From: a virus
Reading direction: 5' to 3' (one strand)
Virus record (IMG/VR): IMGVR_UViG_3300042564_003366
Span: 1-64,000 of that record
Length of the DNA stretch: 64,000 nucleotides
Part shown: piece by piece, positions 1 through 9,779 of the stretch
Position numbering within the stretch: the stretch's first letter is position 1
Layout of the letters: every line of letters starts with the position of its first letter
Position numbers and translations under genes: made by a program
Notes under the pieces: generated by a model
What the model was told of the DNA's origin: nothing
Database searches by the model: none
What the model saw: the letters and a program-made list of their open reading frames with translations, nothing else

Positions 1-1695
1 TTTCAAACAATCGAAGAAACAGATCCTTTCTTATATAGTAATTTAAAAGAAAAATTAAAGTATTTTAATCCAGCATTCCATTCAACAACTCCAGAGGGGT
101 TAAACGGTAGATTAACATTTTTGCAACAATGTGTTAGACCAGGAAATACTATACCAACAATAAAGAAAGATGGGGTGAAAGATTTTAAAGATGCGAAAAA
201 TACATCTTTTGGTATTCCACCAATATTAGTATTAAGGGTAGGTGACTTTTTCCATACAAAAATAATACCAAACACATTAGGTCTTACTTATGAAAAGTTG
301 GATTTAAACCCAGAAGGGATTGGGGTTCAACCTATGATAGCAAAGGTTAATTTAGGATTTACATTTGTGGGGGGACATGGGTTAGCAAATGCTATAGATA
401 AGTTACAAAATGCTTTGAACTTTAATTATTATGCTAATACCGAAGTATATGACCCAAAAGCTGATGTTACCGATGAAAGTTTAAATGATACTGATAAAAA
501 AATATTAGATTATATTAAAGAAAAAGAAAAAGTTGCAGAAGAAAATAATAATCCAGACCAAACAACAAATTCCTATACAACTATTGGGGTAATAGATGAA
601 GCATCTGGGATGCTTAATTATTTTAGTATTTATAACTTAATGAAAAATGAAACTATTGCCTATATATCAACAATAAGTTCAATTGTGGAAGAAAATTTAA
701 AAAGATATAATTCTGATTTTATAAAATATATATTAACTAATGTTAATAATAGTAGTGGCGTGTATTTAACTACTTCTGATGATGAGTTTTTACTATTAGG
801 TATTCCAACTAGTTACCAATCAAGTTTAACTAGCGTATTAAATGAAATTAATAAGAGCATTAAAAATGGTAGTGATTTATTTATTGATAAAATAAAGAAA
901 GAATTTAAAAATAAAAAAGAAATAGAATCCGAGGTAAAGTCAAATTATATCTCATATCTTCAATCTGAATTTGATAAAGTAATAACAGATGTTAATTCAT
1001 TTGTTAATTCGTTAATAAAAGCACAAGAAAACTATCAAAGAGTAGTATCAAAATTATTGTTTGTTACATCTACATATCAAGGTGCACAAGGTTATGATGG
1101 GTATTTGGATAAAGATGGTAATGTTACGAGTTATAAGTTGACTATGGATCCAAAACCTATTAAAGATTTATTAGCTAGTGCCAAAGATGAAATTAAAAAT
1201 ACTATTAGTTATATTAATAATGGGAAAGTTGACCCATATACAATAATATCAAGTAACAAACAAGAAAGTTTAATATATTTTTTATTTTATGGTATATTAA
1301 AGAATAAAGAAAATTTAAATGATTTTAAAAGTAAAATTCTATTAAAATCATTATCTAATGATAATGTTACTTATAATAATACTATCAAAAAAATATTTGA
1401 GGATTATTGGAATAGTGTGATTAGTAATTATGATGCATTAAAATCTGAAGGTGAATCTACATATAAAACAACATTAGTTTCCGAAAAAACAAAAAGTGTT
1501 AATGCAATAAAAGGAATAGACGTTAAAGAAGTTGATTTTAAATATTCTTACTTATTTATAGAAAACCCAGATAATAATATAAAAGATGCTTTGTTTAATC
1601 TAAATAGTAAGTTAGATTATGATTCTACAAATCATAAAACTTGGAATAAGAATAAAAACAATTTTATTTTAGTTAAAAATAAATTATCAAAATAA
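1..1695 (+). CDS. Tail/baseplate structural protein, 5' partial
   Basis: The frame is open from the first base of the window, so the gene starts upstream; the TTG at 121 is only an internal codon. The visible 564 residues begin with a conserved-looking part (phrases such as HSTTPEGLNGRLTFLQQC, LRVGDFFHTKI and DLNPEGIGVQPMIAKVNL) and continue with a long charged, Lys/Glu/Asn-rich helical part. I have an impression of similar proteins in tail clusters of T4-like phages of Bacteroidetes, but cannot name a T4 counterpart (tail-tube/baseplate proteins such as gp48 or gp54 are possible). Its stop codon abuts the ATG of the gp53-like gene, so the two are translationally coupled, which supports a baseplate role. 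No catalytic motif was seen. Confidence 0.6.
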   Translation, partial: FQTIEETDPFLYSNLKEKLKYFNPAFHSTTPEGLNGRLTFLQQCVRPGNTIPTIKKDGVKDFKDAKNTSFGIPPILVLRVGDFFHTKIIPNTLGLTYEKLDLNPEGIGVQPMIAKVNLGFTFVGGHGLANAIDKLQNALNFNYYANTEVYDPKADVTDESLNDTDKKILDYIKEKEKVAEENNNPDQTTNSYTTIGVIDEASGMLNYFSIYNLMKNETIAYISTISSIVEENLKRYNSDFIKYILTNVNNSSGVYLTTSDDEFLLLGIPTSYQSSLTSVLNEINKSIKNGSDLFIDKIKKEFKNKKEIESEVKSNYISYLQSEFDKVITDVNSFVNSLIKAQENYQRVVSKLLFVTSTYQGAQGYDGYLDKDGNVTSYKLTMDPKPIKDLLASAKDEIKNTISYINNGKVDPYTIISSNKQESLIYFLFYGILKNKENLNDFKSKILLKSLSNDNVTYNNTIKKIFEDYWNSVISNYDALKSEGESTYKTTLVSEKTKSVNAIKGIDVKEVDFKYSYLFIENPDNNIKDALFNLNSKLDYDSTNHKTWNKNKNNFILVKNKLSK

Positions 1696-2019
1696 ATGAA
1701 TTTAAAATATTATAATAGATATTCGCAATTCTCTGTGAATGGGGAACATAATACTGTTCCTTATGTTACTTTACCAAGTAAAAGTAGTGATAATGTTTAT
1801 TTTTATAAAAAGAATATAAGTAGGCTAGATAAGATATCACAACAATATTACCAAACTCCCTTCTTTGGGTGGTTAATATTAATTGCTAACCCCCAGTTTG
1901 GAGGATTGGAAACCAATATATATGATGGGGCAATGTTGAAAGTACCGTACCCCTTAGAAACGTCATTATTGGATTATAAAACAGAAGTAGAAACACATTT
2001 TTTTTATTATGGTAAATGA
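1696..2019 (+). CDS. Baseplate wedge protein, gp53-like with LysM fold
   Basis: This is a 107-residue protein starting at an ATG directly after the previous stop. Residues about 40-92 look like a LysM module: ISRLDKISQQYY, then a Trp-containing segment ending in IANP, then a YDGAMLKVPYP ending (start signal, helix, IxxAN, GxxLxIP). In T4, gp53 has a LysM-like domain, belongs to the baseplate wedge and is encoded next to the hub gene 5. The same pairing is seen here, since the gene overlaps the giant hub gene by 11 bases. It is shorter than T4 gp53, so it may be a reduced form or a LysM-type tail protein X. The LysM fold is fairly sure; the gp53 identity comes from context. Confidence 0.7.
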   Translation: MNLKYYNRYSQFSVNGEHNTVPYVTLPSKSSDNVYFYKKNISRLDKISQQYYQTPFFGWLILIANPQFGGLETNIYDGAMLKVPYPLETSLLDYKTEVETHFFYYGK

Positions 2020-5000
2020 GCAAGGGGATATTAAGGTTATATATGATTACCAAAATGTGATATATATTGACCCAAATAAAATTGTTAGTAGTGATGGTAC
2101 AGTTAATGATAGGGGTGTTAGACATGAAGATTTTGTTATGTATGCAAATCTCGAAACTAAACTAATACCTAGAACTAAATTATTAGTTGGTACTAATGTT
2201 AATGATGATATTAGAACAATATCTTTAGCTAGTATTAATTTTTTAAAACCTAATACTGGGGATGATTTTTTCACCGCTAGTTATTATGACGAGTTTACAG
2301 GAAAGAACTCATTAAGCAACAATGGGGTTAATCAAAAAGAATCTAAAGTTGTTGTGGATGAGAATAGGTCTTATTTTAAGAATGATGCTATTAATATCCA
2401 AGATAATAGTTTGTTTGGTATAAAAAATATATCAATAAAAACAAATTCATCTTTTGTCCCAACGGTTAGTATAACTATGGAAGATAGCCAAGGTAGGGCG
2501 TTATTTAGTTTAGGTAATAAATCACCATATTCAGCATTTTTTAATTTGCCATATCCACCATTTTATTTAACAATTAAGGGATACTATGGTAAGGCGGTTA
2601 GATATGAATTAGTTTTAATTAAGTTTAATTCTAGGTTTAATTCTTCATCTGGGGATTATTCGGTTGATTTGGAATTCCTTGGTTATAAGTATAATGTTTT
2701 AACTGATATTAGTATTGGGCATTTATTGGCTTGCCCCCACATGTATACTAAGAAGTACGAAGTATCTACTACACAAGCATCAAACAAAAGTATTGAAAAA
2801 TTTGACATAAATACTGAATTAGGTTATCAAAAGATAATAGAAGTATATAAAGATTATAAATCAAAAAATTTATTAGACCCCTCATTTCCAGAATTAACTT
2901 TATCGCAATTAATTTCTAAATTAGAAATGTTTGAGCAGAACATTTTAAATTCTTTAAATAAAGTCCAAGTTCAAAAATTAACTGATGGTAAAAAATATAA
3001 ATCAAATATTGAACTTTACTATAAATCAATAAGGGGTGGGGCTAAATCTTGGTTTACTAAGTATATAGATTCGAGACCTATTATATTAAAGACTGACGAG
3101 AAGAATACATTTATTTCAACAGAGGAAAATCTAGTTTATACATTCAAAGATGATATAACAAAAAATCCAGCGGAGAATAAAATAGAACTAGCAATAACTG
3201 AATTAAAAAAGATTATTGAAGATTATAACAAAAGTTTGTTAGAAAATGAAACATTTGGTAAAAACAAAACGCATTCGATAAATAATAATATTAAATACGA
3301 TTTGCTTGTTACGACAATAATAGAAGACCAAATTGACTGTGCTAAAAGTTTTGCATCTAGGGGTGGGTTTATTAGTCCAACAGTTAACACTAACGAGTAT
3401 TGTAAAAATATTAGAGATAAGATTTTTATTGACTATACGTTAGATGGGGTTAAGAAGACAGCACCGTTTTTTGTAATGAACAAATTTATAAAAGAAATAA
3501 ATAATATTGAATCAACATTCATTAGAGAATACAATAATATTGAAAGAACATTAAGTCTTGAATTGGCTAAAAAGGTTGAAAACAAAGAAACTGGTATAGG
3601 ATTTAGCCCAACAATTAAAAACGTTATTGCTGTTATTATGGCATCAACAGAAGCGTTTTTGAGGTTACTTGAAGATGTACATGAGAACGCTTGGTCAGTT
3701 AAAGATGATAGAGATAGATTTAATAGTGTTATTAATGATGATAGTCAAGATATTCCAGAAGCGGAAAAAGTTGTATTTCCTTGGCCTTTAGTTTTCTATG
3801 AAACAAATAAGGAGAAGGCTAACAAATATGAATTAATATATCCAGGGGATCCTAGTATTATACAAACGACAAAGGCGTATTACTATGATAAATGGCCAGA
3901 AGTAGAATTTGTGGAAGAATATTTAAAGGGTTTAGTTAAAAGGTTTGAAACCCCCTCAATTAACGATGTGTTGAATAGCGATGAATATATTAATACTAGA
4001 TTTACTTTAAATACTAATGAATATCCATTTAGTAATATACCATATTTTTCGATATCAAATTCTCAATTCTTATATGAGATATGGGATAGGCATTTTTATT
4101 CAATACATACATCTGGGTTAGCCTCAATTCCCCAAACAAGCGATACAACTATTATTGATTTTATTTCAAAAAACGAATCAAACAATATTAATACAAGTTT
4201 GGAATCAAATTCTATTTTGTTTTTACAAAAATTACAAAAATACCTTAATTCAGATGGGGGACTTAATGGGGATAATTATAATGATTTATTATTACAAATA
4301 TCTAATGGTGTTTCAGAAAACTACCAGAGGTATTTAGATGGTTATTATAACACAAATTATATAAATAATTTAGCAACGTACCCCAGCCAAATATATAATA
4401 TTGATACATTCACTAAATTAAGTGATAAATTTATAAATACATTAACTAGTTCCGAGATAACTAAAATATCAAATACAATTACTCAAGCGCCAATAATTGA
4501 TAATATTAATTGGTTTTACCCTTACTCATATTCTGCTTGGACTGAAACAAATTTAAATTTAAAAACAAGCAATATAACAAATTCTTATGATACTAAGGGT
4601 ACTGTATTTTTTAATTCTAGTAGGAATGTTATAACTAATTTTAGGGATGTAAACGACATTATCAATAATAGACCATTTAAGTATTTTGCTGATGATACAA
4701 ATAAAAAATTAATGTATGGGGATGTATATCAAGAAAACTATATGTCTAGTAAGGAGATATCTCTATTAAATACCCCTATTTTCACAAATGCAATAATTTC
4801 TGGTATTCAGAAATGGAGGTCTAATAATGATTATCCATTTATTGCTGCATCATATATTTTCTTAAATTCTCTACCATTATCAAATCTTAGTGATTTTTTA
4901 ATTAATAAAAATACAAATAATAAAAATGGATTTTTATTTGCTTCATTTATAAAATATTCTGCCATCCATAAATTACCGTATGCTTGGATTTTGAAATACG

Positions 5001-8000
5001 GTTCAATATGGCATAGGTATAAAAATTATGTAAACACAAATACTGACATTCTGGATGAAGTTTGGAAAGATTTTGATTATAAACAAAATTATAATACAGA
5101 TTCAGATTTTAAATATGCTATTGATAAGACAACAAATATTTCGTTAAAAAATGGACAAAATGTCAATACTGGATTTTATCCAAAATTAATTAATGATTTT
5201 AATGTATTTGTAAATGGTTTTGATTTATTTAGGGATTATTCAAATGAAGAATTAGCTGACTTGCAGAATAGGGGGCTTAAAATTATAAATAATTATAATT
5301 ACAATTATAGTGGATTAACCTTCAACAATTGGAGCGTACTTGTTCCAAAAAATATTTATGATGGATTATTTTTTTCTGGATATTGTTTTGATAACCAGTA
5401 TGGGGTTGATACAAATTATTACACATTACCATCATTCAATTCTGGGAAACAAACAATATCAGGCACAACACAACCATTAACAGAAGATGATTTAATAAAA
5501 GTAGCACATAATGGATCTATTAAATTATTGTATAATGACGAGGTGAATAGTTTTGATTTTACTGACTTAAAAAAACCAAATTATAATGAATATTTAAATA
5601 TCCAAAAGGATACAAATAATGCTTATACTTTGGGTATGGATTTGGCTACCACATATAGTAGTATTGAAGATATTTTTTCGGTATTTGACTATGATACGTT
5701 AAACTTATTTGAGAAGGAGTTTTTGGAATTTAGCAAGTCAATATATGATATTAATTATGTTGAAGATGACGCACAAATAAGTTTACTTGGGCTAGACTAT
5801 CAAGATGAGAACACCCAATATAGGAATTTCCAATTATTATTTAGGCAACTAATGGAAGTGCCCCCTAACTCTAATCCTAATATTGATTTTATTACTCAAT
5901 CATCGACATATCAAGATACCAATGTTAGGAGGATTATATCTGGGTTGTTAGATTATGATGTATTATTTAAGTTCGGTAATCCAACGCAATACAATAATAT
6001 AACATATAATTCGTTAATGAAACATATTAGCAACAAGTCTAATATATCAAACCCCCTAACTTTCAGACCGTATGTTAAGAATAGTTTACCTAGGGATGTT
6101 TCGTTATTAACCTCAGAAGCGATAAATCCAGCAGCTTGGAAAGCGATTAAATTACATGTTGGATTTTCAACAATAGATGAATTAAAGTATGATGATACGG
6201 GTTCTTATATTACAGATTTCTTTATTGATAATAGTATTGAGTTTACTGAATCTAATGTAATTAGGTTTTCGCATTTTATAAAAATGTATGCAACTCAAAA
6301 ATTAAAATTGCCCCAGTTGACATCAAACGGATTTTATTCTAGTTTGAAAACGAATCAAGATATTTTGTTGGGGTTGGTATCAAATACTTTAACGCAAACT
6401 TTAATAGAAGTCAAGAAAAATGTTAGTAATGTTAAGATTGCTCAAATTAATGTTGTGGACACAGCTGTTGATAGTAAATTATCCAAGTATGATTTATATG
6501 AGACATTTAAGGCAATAAATGATAAATGGATTTCAGGATCGGATTATAAAAATAGAACTTTGTTTGAGGATGTATTATTCTTGGATAGGGGTTCAAGGAA
6601 TATAGGGGATTTATATTATGCTGATATTTTTGATTTAAAAAAGATTTTTAACGACAGGAATATAAATCTTAATATGCCCATCTTTAATTTTATTGGGGGT
6701 ATTCTAAGGAAGAATAATTTTAATATTTTCCCAATGCCATCCTATGTTAATTTTTATGGTGCGTTATCACCGGGGGATTCTATAAATGATGTTGTGCAAA
6801 GTGCGACAGAGGTGGCTAATGATACTTGGGGAACATTCACTGACGTTGATTATAGAAAGTCAGGACCTAAATTGGTTTGCGTTTATTCTGGTAGGGATTC
6901 TACAACATTAAAAGGAAATAGAGATTTTAGATTTCACGATGATTCTTTTGATTGGGATAGGTCACAAGAAATTCCTTTTTTGGAGGATCAGACAAACAAA
7001 ACAGATTGGTCGCAATCAAATAAATGCGTTAGCTTTCTTGTTGATGTTGGGGTTCAAAATCAAGCAATATTTCATGGTGTTGATGTTGACCAAAACAATG
7101 GGGCAGCTACCGCAGAATCATTACAAATGATTGAGAATATAAGAAACTCCGTATCAAACAGAGGCGTGGCGACACAAAATGTTTCTATGTTTAATTTATA
7201 TAAAAATTTGAGTTATACCGCAACCATAAGAAGTATGGGTAACGCTTTAATTCAACCAACTATGTATTTTAAATTGCAACATTTACCTATGTTTGAAGGA
7301 CCTTATTTCATTACCGAGGTTAGCCATACAATAAGCCCAGGTGTTTTTGAAACGGTATTTAAAGGGGTTAGGCAAAGTATATATGCCCCCCCAACGATAG
7401 ATACTTATCTGGCGAGTATTAATGAAAATTTATTAACAAAGATACAAAGTCAGTTTTCAAAAACAATAAAGAGTGATATAATAGCTACGGATACACCAAC
7501 AAATAACAACCAAAGTGGAAAGAGTGTACCAACAAGTAGTAGTGGTTGTGCTATTCTGTTATATTCAACATATACTGGATTTACACAGAATAATGAAATT
7601 AATATTAAAACATTATCGTCAAAAGAATTATATTCCGCAATAACGGCAAAAGTTCCAAATACAAATTATGCTAATTTAATTTATATTATTTCATATTTGG
7701 CATCGTTTGATAATAATAATTTCAAGGCTAATCATTATAATTTTGGTAATGTTTGGTTGACCTATAATCGGGGTAATATAACTAATTATAATCAAAATAT
7801 TGAACAATTCTTTTGCTCAAAAAATTTGGTTACATCAAGCGAGCAGCCATATGCAATATTCCCATCATTAGATTCATATATTGATTATATGGCTAGGGTT
7901 ATTGAAAGAGTTTATGGAAAACTAGATTATTATAATCAAGTTAATGAGGTTGATCCTACCAGAGCACCTATTGTTGATGCTTATATAATATCTTGGTTAT

Positions 8001-8695
8001 ATGGAGAAGATTCAATTGGTGAAGTTAATGCTTCGAATACTTATGCTAAATTGAATGCTAGCGGATATTATGATAAATTAAAGTTAAAAACAAAAGCCGC
8101 TGGGGATAGTCTAAAAGCAATAAATCCAAAAGCATTTGAGAAAGAAGTAGAAACTTATGTTAAAGTGGAAAATTCCTTAAATAAAGAGGAGAAAATAACA
8201 ACAGTTGAAGAAGGTTGTACTTTCTCATATAAAGCACCAAATGTTGTGACAAGTATGTCGATAGGACAATTATCTGTACCTTACAATCTTAAAGTAACAT
8301 ATAACACAAAAAAGATTGAGGAGTTATTTTATACAGAAAACGTTACAAAAGAAATTGAGAATATATTAATTAAGTTATATGCATCAAATAATAATATAGA
8401 AATTGTTAAATTTGATATTGTTGTTAATTCTGGGACAACAGGTTACGACATAACATTTATTGCTGACATAGACCAATCCGCTGATTTACCATATACTGGT
8501 ATAAAAATATTGGGAGGTAAAACATCAGATAGTAATATAACTGAGAATAATTTAAAAAACAAGATTGAATCTTCACAAAATTATAATAAAGAAAAAGATA
8601 ATATTATAGTAGCCACTAAAGATATTTCACAGTTTGGCATAAAATATTGTTATGCTAGATATACAAAAATAAATTTATATCCTAAACTTGAATAG
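2009..8695 (+). CDS. Giant baseplate hub protein with possible C-terminal peptidoglycan-acting domain
   Basis: This 2228-residue protein starts at an ATG overlapping the LysM gene. Residues about 145-250 (SQGRALFSLGNKSPYSAFF, LTIKGYYGKAVRYELVL, VDLEFLGYKYNVLTDI) and about 1715-1795 (SYTATIRSMGNALIQPTMYF, FEGPYFITEVSHTISPG) look like the two ends of a gp27/late-control-D-type hub, split by more than 1400 residues of Asn/Tyr-rich insertion. A Ser/Thr/Asn linker near 1827-1850 is followed by a C-terminal region (about 1870-2000) with NFGNVW and AIFPSLDSYIDYMARV, faintly like glucosaminidase/lysozyme domains. In T4 the hub and the tail lysozyme are the separate proteins gp27 and gp5. The hub role is likely; the lytic function is a guess from weak motifs. 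It is far longer than any T4 hub protein. Confidence 0.65.
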   Translation: MVNEQGDIKVIYDYQNVIYIDPNKIVSSDGTVNDRGVRHEDFVMYANLETKLIPRTKLLVGTNVNDDIRTISLASINFLKPNTGDDFFTASYYDEFTGKNSLSNNGVNQKESKVVVDENRSYFKNDAINIQDNSLFGIKNISIKTNSSFVPTVSITMEDSQGRALFSLGNKSPYSAFFNLPYPPFYLTIKGYYGKAVRYELVLIKFNSRFNSSSGDYSVDLEFLGYKYNVLTDISIGHLLACPHMYTKKYEVSTTQASNKSIEKFDINTELGYQKIIEVYKDYKSKNLLDPSFPELTLSQLISKLEMFEQNILNSLNKVQVQKLTDGKKYKSNIELYYKSIRGGAKSWFTKYIDSRPIILKTDEKNTFISTEENLVYTFKDDITKNPAENKIELAITELKKIIEDYNKSLLENETFGKNKTHSINNNIKYDLLVTTIIEDQIDCAKSFASRGGFISPTVNTNEYCKNIRDKIFIDYTLDGVKKTAPFFVMNKFIKEINNIESTFIREYNNIERTLSLELAKKVENKETGIGFSPTIKNVIAVIMASTEAFLRLLEDVHENAWSVKDDRDRFNSVINDDSQDIPEAEKVVFPWPLVFYETNKEKANKYELIYPGDPSIIQTTKAYYYDKWPEVEFVEEYLKGLVKRFETPSINDVLNSDEYINTRFTLNTNEYPFSNIPYFSISNSQFLYEIWDRHFYSIHTSGLASIPQTSDTTIIDFISKNESNNINTSLESNSILFLQKLQKYLNSDGGLNGDNYNDLLLQISNGVSENYQRYLDGYYNTNYINNLATYPSQIYNIDTFTKLSDKFINTLTSSEITKISNTITQAPIIDNINWFYPYSYSAWTETNLNLKTSNITNSYDTKGTVFFNSSRNVITNFRDVNDIINNRPFKYFADDTNKKLMYGDVYQENYMSSKEISLLNTPIFTNAIISGIQKWRSNNDYPFIAASYIFLNSLPLSNLSDFLINKNTNNKNGFLFASFIKYSAIHKLPYAWILKYGSIWHRYKNYVNTNTDILDEVWKDFDYKQNYNTDSDFKYAIDKTTNISLKNGQNVNTGFYPKLINDFNVFVNGFDLFRDYSNEELADLQNRGLKIINNYNYNYSGLTFNNWSVLVPKNIYDGLFFSGYCFDNQYGVDTNYYTLPSFNSGKQTISGTTQPLTEDDLIKVAHNGSIKLLYNDEVNSFDFTDLKKPNYNEYLNIQKDTNNAYTLGMDLATTYSSIEDIFSVFDYDTLNLFEKEFLEFSKSIYDINYVEDDAQISLLGLDYQDENTQYRNFQLLFRQLMEVPPNSNPNIDFITQSSTYQDTNVRRIISGLLDYDVLFKFGNPTQYNNITYNSLMKHISNKSNISNPLTFRPYVKNSLPRDVSLLTSEAINPAAWKAIKLHVGFSTIDELKYDDTGSYITDFFIDNSIEFTESNVIRFSHFIKMYATQKLKLPQLTSNGFYSSLKTNQDILLGLVSNTLTQTLIEVKKNVSNVKIAQINVVDTAVDSKLSKYDLYETFKAINDKWISGSDYKNRTLFEDVLFLDRGSRNIGDLYYADIFDLKKIFNDRNINLNMPIFNFIGGILRKNNFNIFPMPSYVNFYGALSPGDSINDVVQSATEVANDTWGTFTDVDYRKSGPKLVCVYSGRDSTTLKGNRDFRFHDDSFDWDRSQEIPFLEDQTNKTDWSQSNKCVSFLVDVGVQNQAIFHGVDVDQNNGAATAESLQMIENIRNSVSNRGVATQNVSMFNLYKNLSYTATIRSMGNALIQPTMYFKLQHLPMFEGPYFITEVSHTISPGVFETVFKGVRQSIYAPPTIDTYLASINENLLTKIQSQFSKTIKSDIIATDTPTNNNQSGKSVPTSSSGCAILLYSTYTGFTQNNEINIKTLSSKELYSAITAKVPNTNYANLIYIISYLASFDNNNFKANHYNFGNVWLTYNRGNITNYNQNIEQFFCSKNLVTSSEQPYAIFPSLDSYIDYMARVIERVYGKLDYYNQVNEVDPTRAPIVDAYIISWLYGEDSIGEVNASNTYAKLNASGYYDKLKLKTKAAGDSLKAINPKAFEKEVETYVKVENSLNKEEKITTVEEGCTFSYKAPNVVTSMSIGQLSVPYNLKVTYNTKKIEELFYTENVTKEIENILIKLYASNNNIEIVKFDIVVNSGTTGYDITFIADIDQSADLPYTGIKILGGKTSDSNITENNLKNKIESSQNYNKEKDNIIVATKDISQFGIKYCYARYTKINLYPKLE

Positions 8696-8713
8696 ATTAT
8701 TTTAACATTTAAG

Positions 8714-8727
8714 ATATTTATAATAAA
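8714..8727 (+). promoter_or_regulatory. Candidate late promoter motif before the 8738 gene
   Basis: ATATTTATAATAAA; the core TATTTATA (8715-8722) ends 15 bases before the ATG at 8738. The same core and spacing recur before several other leading genes in the window. Confidence 0.5.
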
Positions 8728-8737
8728 AATAATAATT

Positions 8738-8962
8738 ATGAGCATTATTGAAAATCTAAATAATTACTTAGATGATACAAAAAACAAAAAAAATTCATTA
8801 CTAGATGATGGTTCACATCAAGTTTGTGATTTAATAACTGGGGAATGTTTTGTTGTTAAAGAAAAAGATGGATTAATTGAACGTAATGATAATAACAGAG
8901 TTGCAAATAGAAATGTTAAAGTTAAAACCAATGGTGGTTTAAAAGAACTATTAAATGACTAA
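8738..8962 (+). CDS. Small protein of unknown function with a CxxxxxxxC motif
   Basis: This is a 74-residue hydrophilic protein. It holds a VCDLITGECFVV segment with two Cys separated by seven residues, followed by a KDGLIER stretch. No signal peptide or membrane segment is present. It is preceded by a TATTTATA-type promoter motif and followed after 18 bases by the Pro-rich gene, so the two form a short late unit at the end of the first tail cluster. I do not recognise a family. A small structural or assembly protein is the best guess from its position. Confidence 0.65.
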   Translation: MSIIENLNNYLDDTKNKKNSLLDDGSHQVCDLITGECFVVKEKDGLIERNDNNRVANRNVKVKTNGGLKELLND

Positions 8963-8980
8963 TTTTTAAAATAAAAAAAA

Positions 8981-9694
8981 ATGAAGATAGATCAGAAAAT
9001 ATTAAATGAAATTAACCGTTATCACAAGATAAATAATTATATTACGGAGCAAGCTGCACCACCTCCACCCCCACCACCTCCAGGTGGCGAATTAGACCCA
9101 GCAGCAGGCGGTATACCAAATGCACCAGTTACACCTCCTGGCGAGGTATCACCTATCCCACCAACGGAACCAGGGGGTACAGACCCATTAAGTACAACAG
9201 AGCCAGAGATTATTGATGTTAACATGGATGATGATGTTACTGCAATTGATGATGAAGGTGGTAGCGAAGAAAGTGGAAATGAAGGTGGTGATTCTGAAGA
9301 GTTAGATATCACAGACTTGGTTACTTCACAAAAATCAATGGAGACTAAGCAAAACGAATACTTTGATAATTTATTTGGACAATTAAATAAGTTAGAAACA
9401 AAGTTGACTGAAATGGATAAGATTTTTGATAAGTTAACAGCAATGGAAACTAAGATTGAGAAGTATAGAGAAAAAACACCAGAAGAAAAATTAGAGTTAA
9501 GGACTTATGATTCATATCCTTTTAATCAAAAGTTATCTGATTTCTTTGATGACAAACAACAAGACATGCAAAAAAGTGGTAAGAATGAATATGTTCTAAC
9601 ATCTGATGATGTCATAGATATAAATCCTGACGAGGTTAAAAATACCTTTAACCAAGATTACGAGGAGGACGATTCATTTGATATTAAATTTTAA
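8981..9694 (+). CDS. Acidic, proline-rich protein with coiled coil; probably structural or assembly
   Basis: This 237-residue protein has a basic N-terminal helix (about 1-22), a run of eight prolines near residue 27, and a Pro/Gly/Thr-rich linker to about 75. A strongly acidic Asp/Glu/Gly/Ser stretch follows (about 76-108), then a predicted coiled coil with regular Leu/Met spacing (about 112-165) and an acidic tail ending in DDSFDIKF. This looks like a flexible tether joined to an oligomerising helix. It is the last gene of the first tail unit and is followed at once by a strong terminator. The short amphipathic N terminus could be a targeting peptide, but that is speculation. No enzyme motif was found. 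Confidence 0.65.
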   Translation: MKIDQKILNEINRYHKINNYITEQAAPPPPPPPPGGELDPAAGGIPNAPVTPPGEVSPIPPTEPGGTDPLSTTEPEIIDVNMDDDVTAIDDEGGSEESGNEGGDSEELDITDLVTSQKSMETKQNEYFDNLFGQLNKLETKLTEMDKIFDKLTAMETKIEKYREKTPEEKLELRTYDSYPFNQKLSDFFDDKQQDMQKSGKNEYVLTSDDVIDINPDEVKNTFNQDYEEDDSFDIKF

Positions 9695-9725
9695 AAAAAA
9701 AGGGGTGAATAACCCCTTTTTTTTT
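9695..9725 (+). terminator. Rho-independent terminator after the first tail cluster
   Basis: A six-base GC-rich stem, AGGGGT (9701-9706) with ACCCCT (9712-9717), closes a five-base loop. It is flanked by A-run and T-run arms that lengthen the stem and give a U-tract. It directly follows the 8981-9694 stop and insulates the replication genes downstream. Confidence 0.88.
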
Positions 9726-9779
9726 GGGATAAAGTTTCCTATACTTGTGGTATTAAATAATTAATCAAAAAACATAAGT
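9722..9779 (+). promoter_or_regulatory. Probable promoter region of the gp32-like gene
   Basis: The gene follows a terminator, so it must have its own promoter here. No TATTTATA late motif is present. TATACTTG at 9740-9747 resembles the Bacteroidetes -7 consensus TAnnTTTG with one mismatch, but no -33 element stands at the usual distance. This may be an early or middle promoter read by host polymerase. Confidence 0.3.

Noticed and set aside
9037-9312. Minus-strand 91-residue open frame opposite the Pro-rich gene
   Set aside because: It is a low-complexity complement of the Pro/Gly/Asp-rich sense frame, with no promoter.
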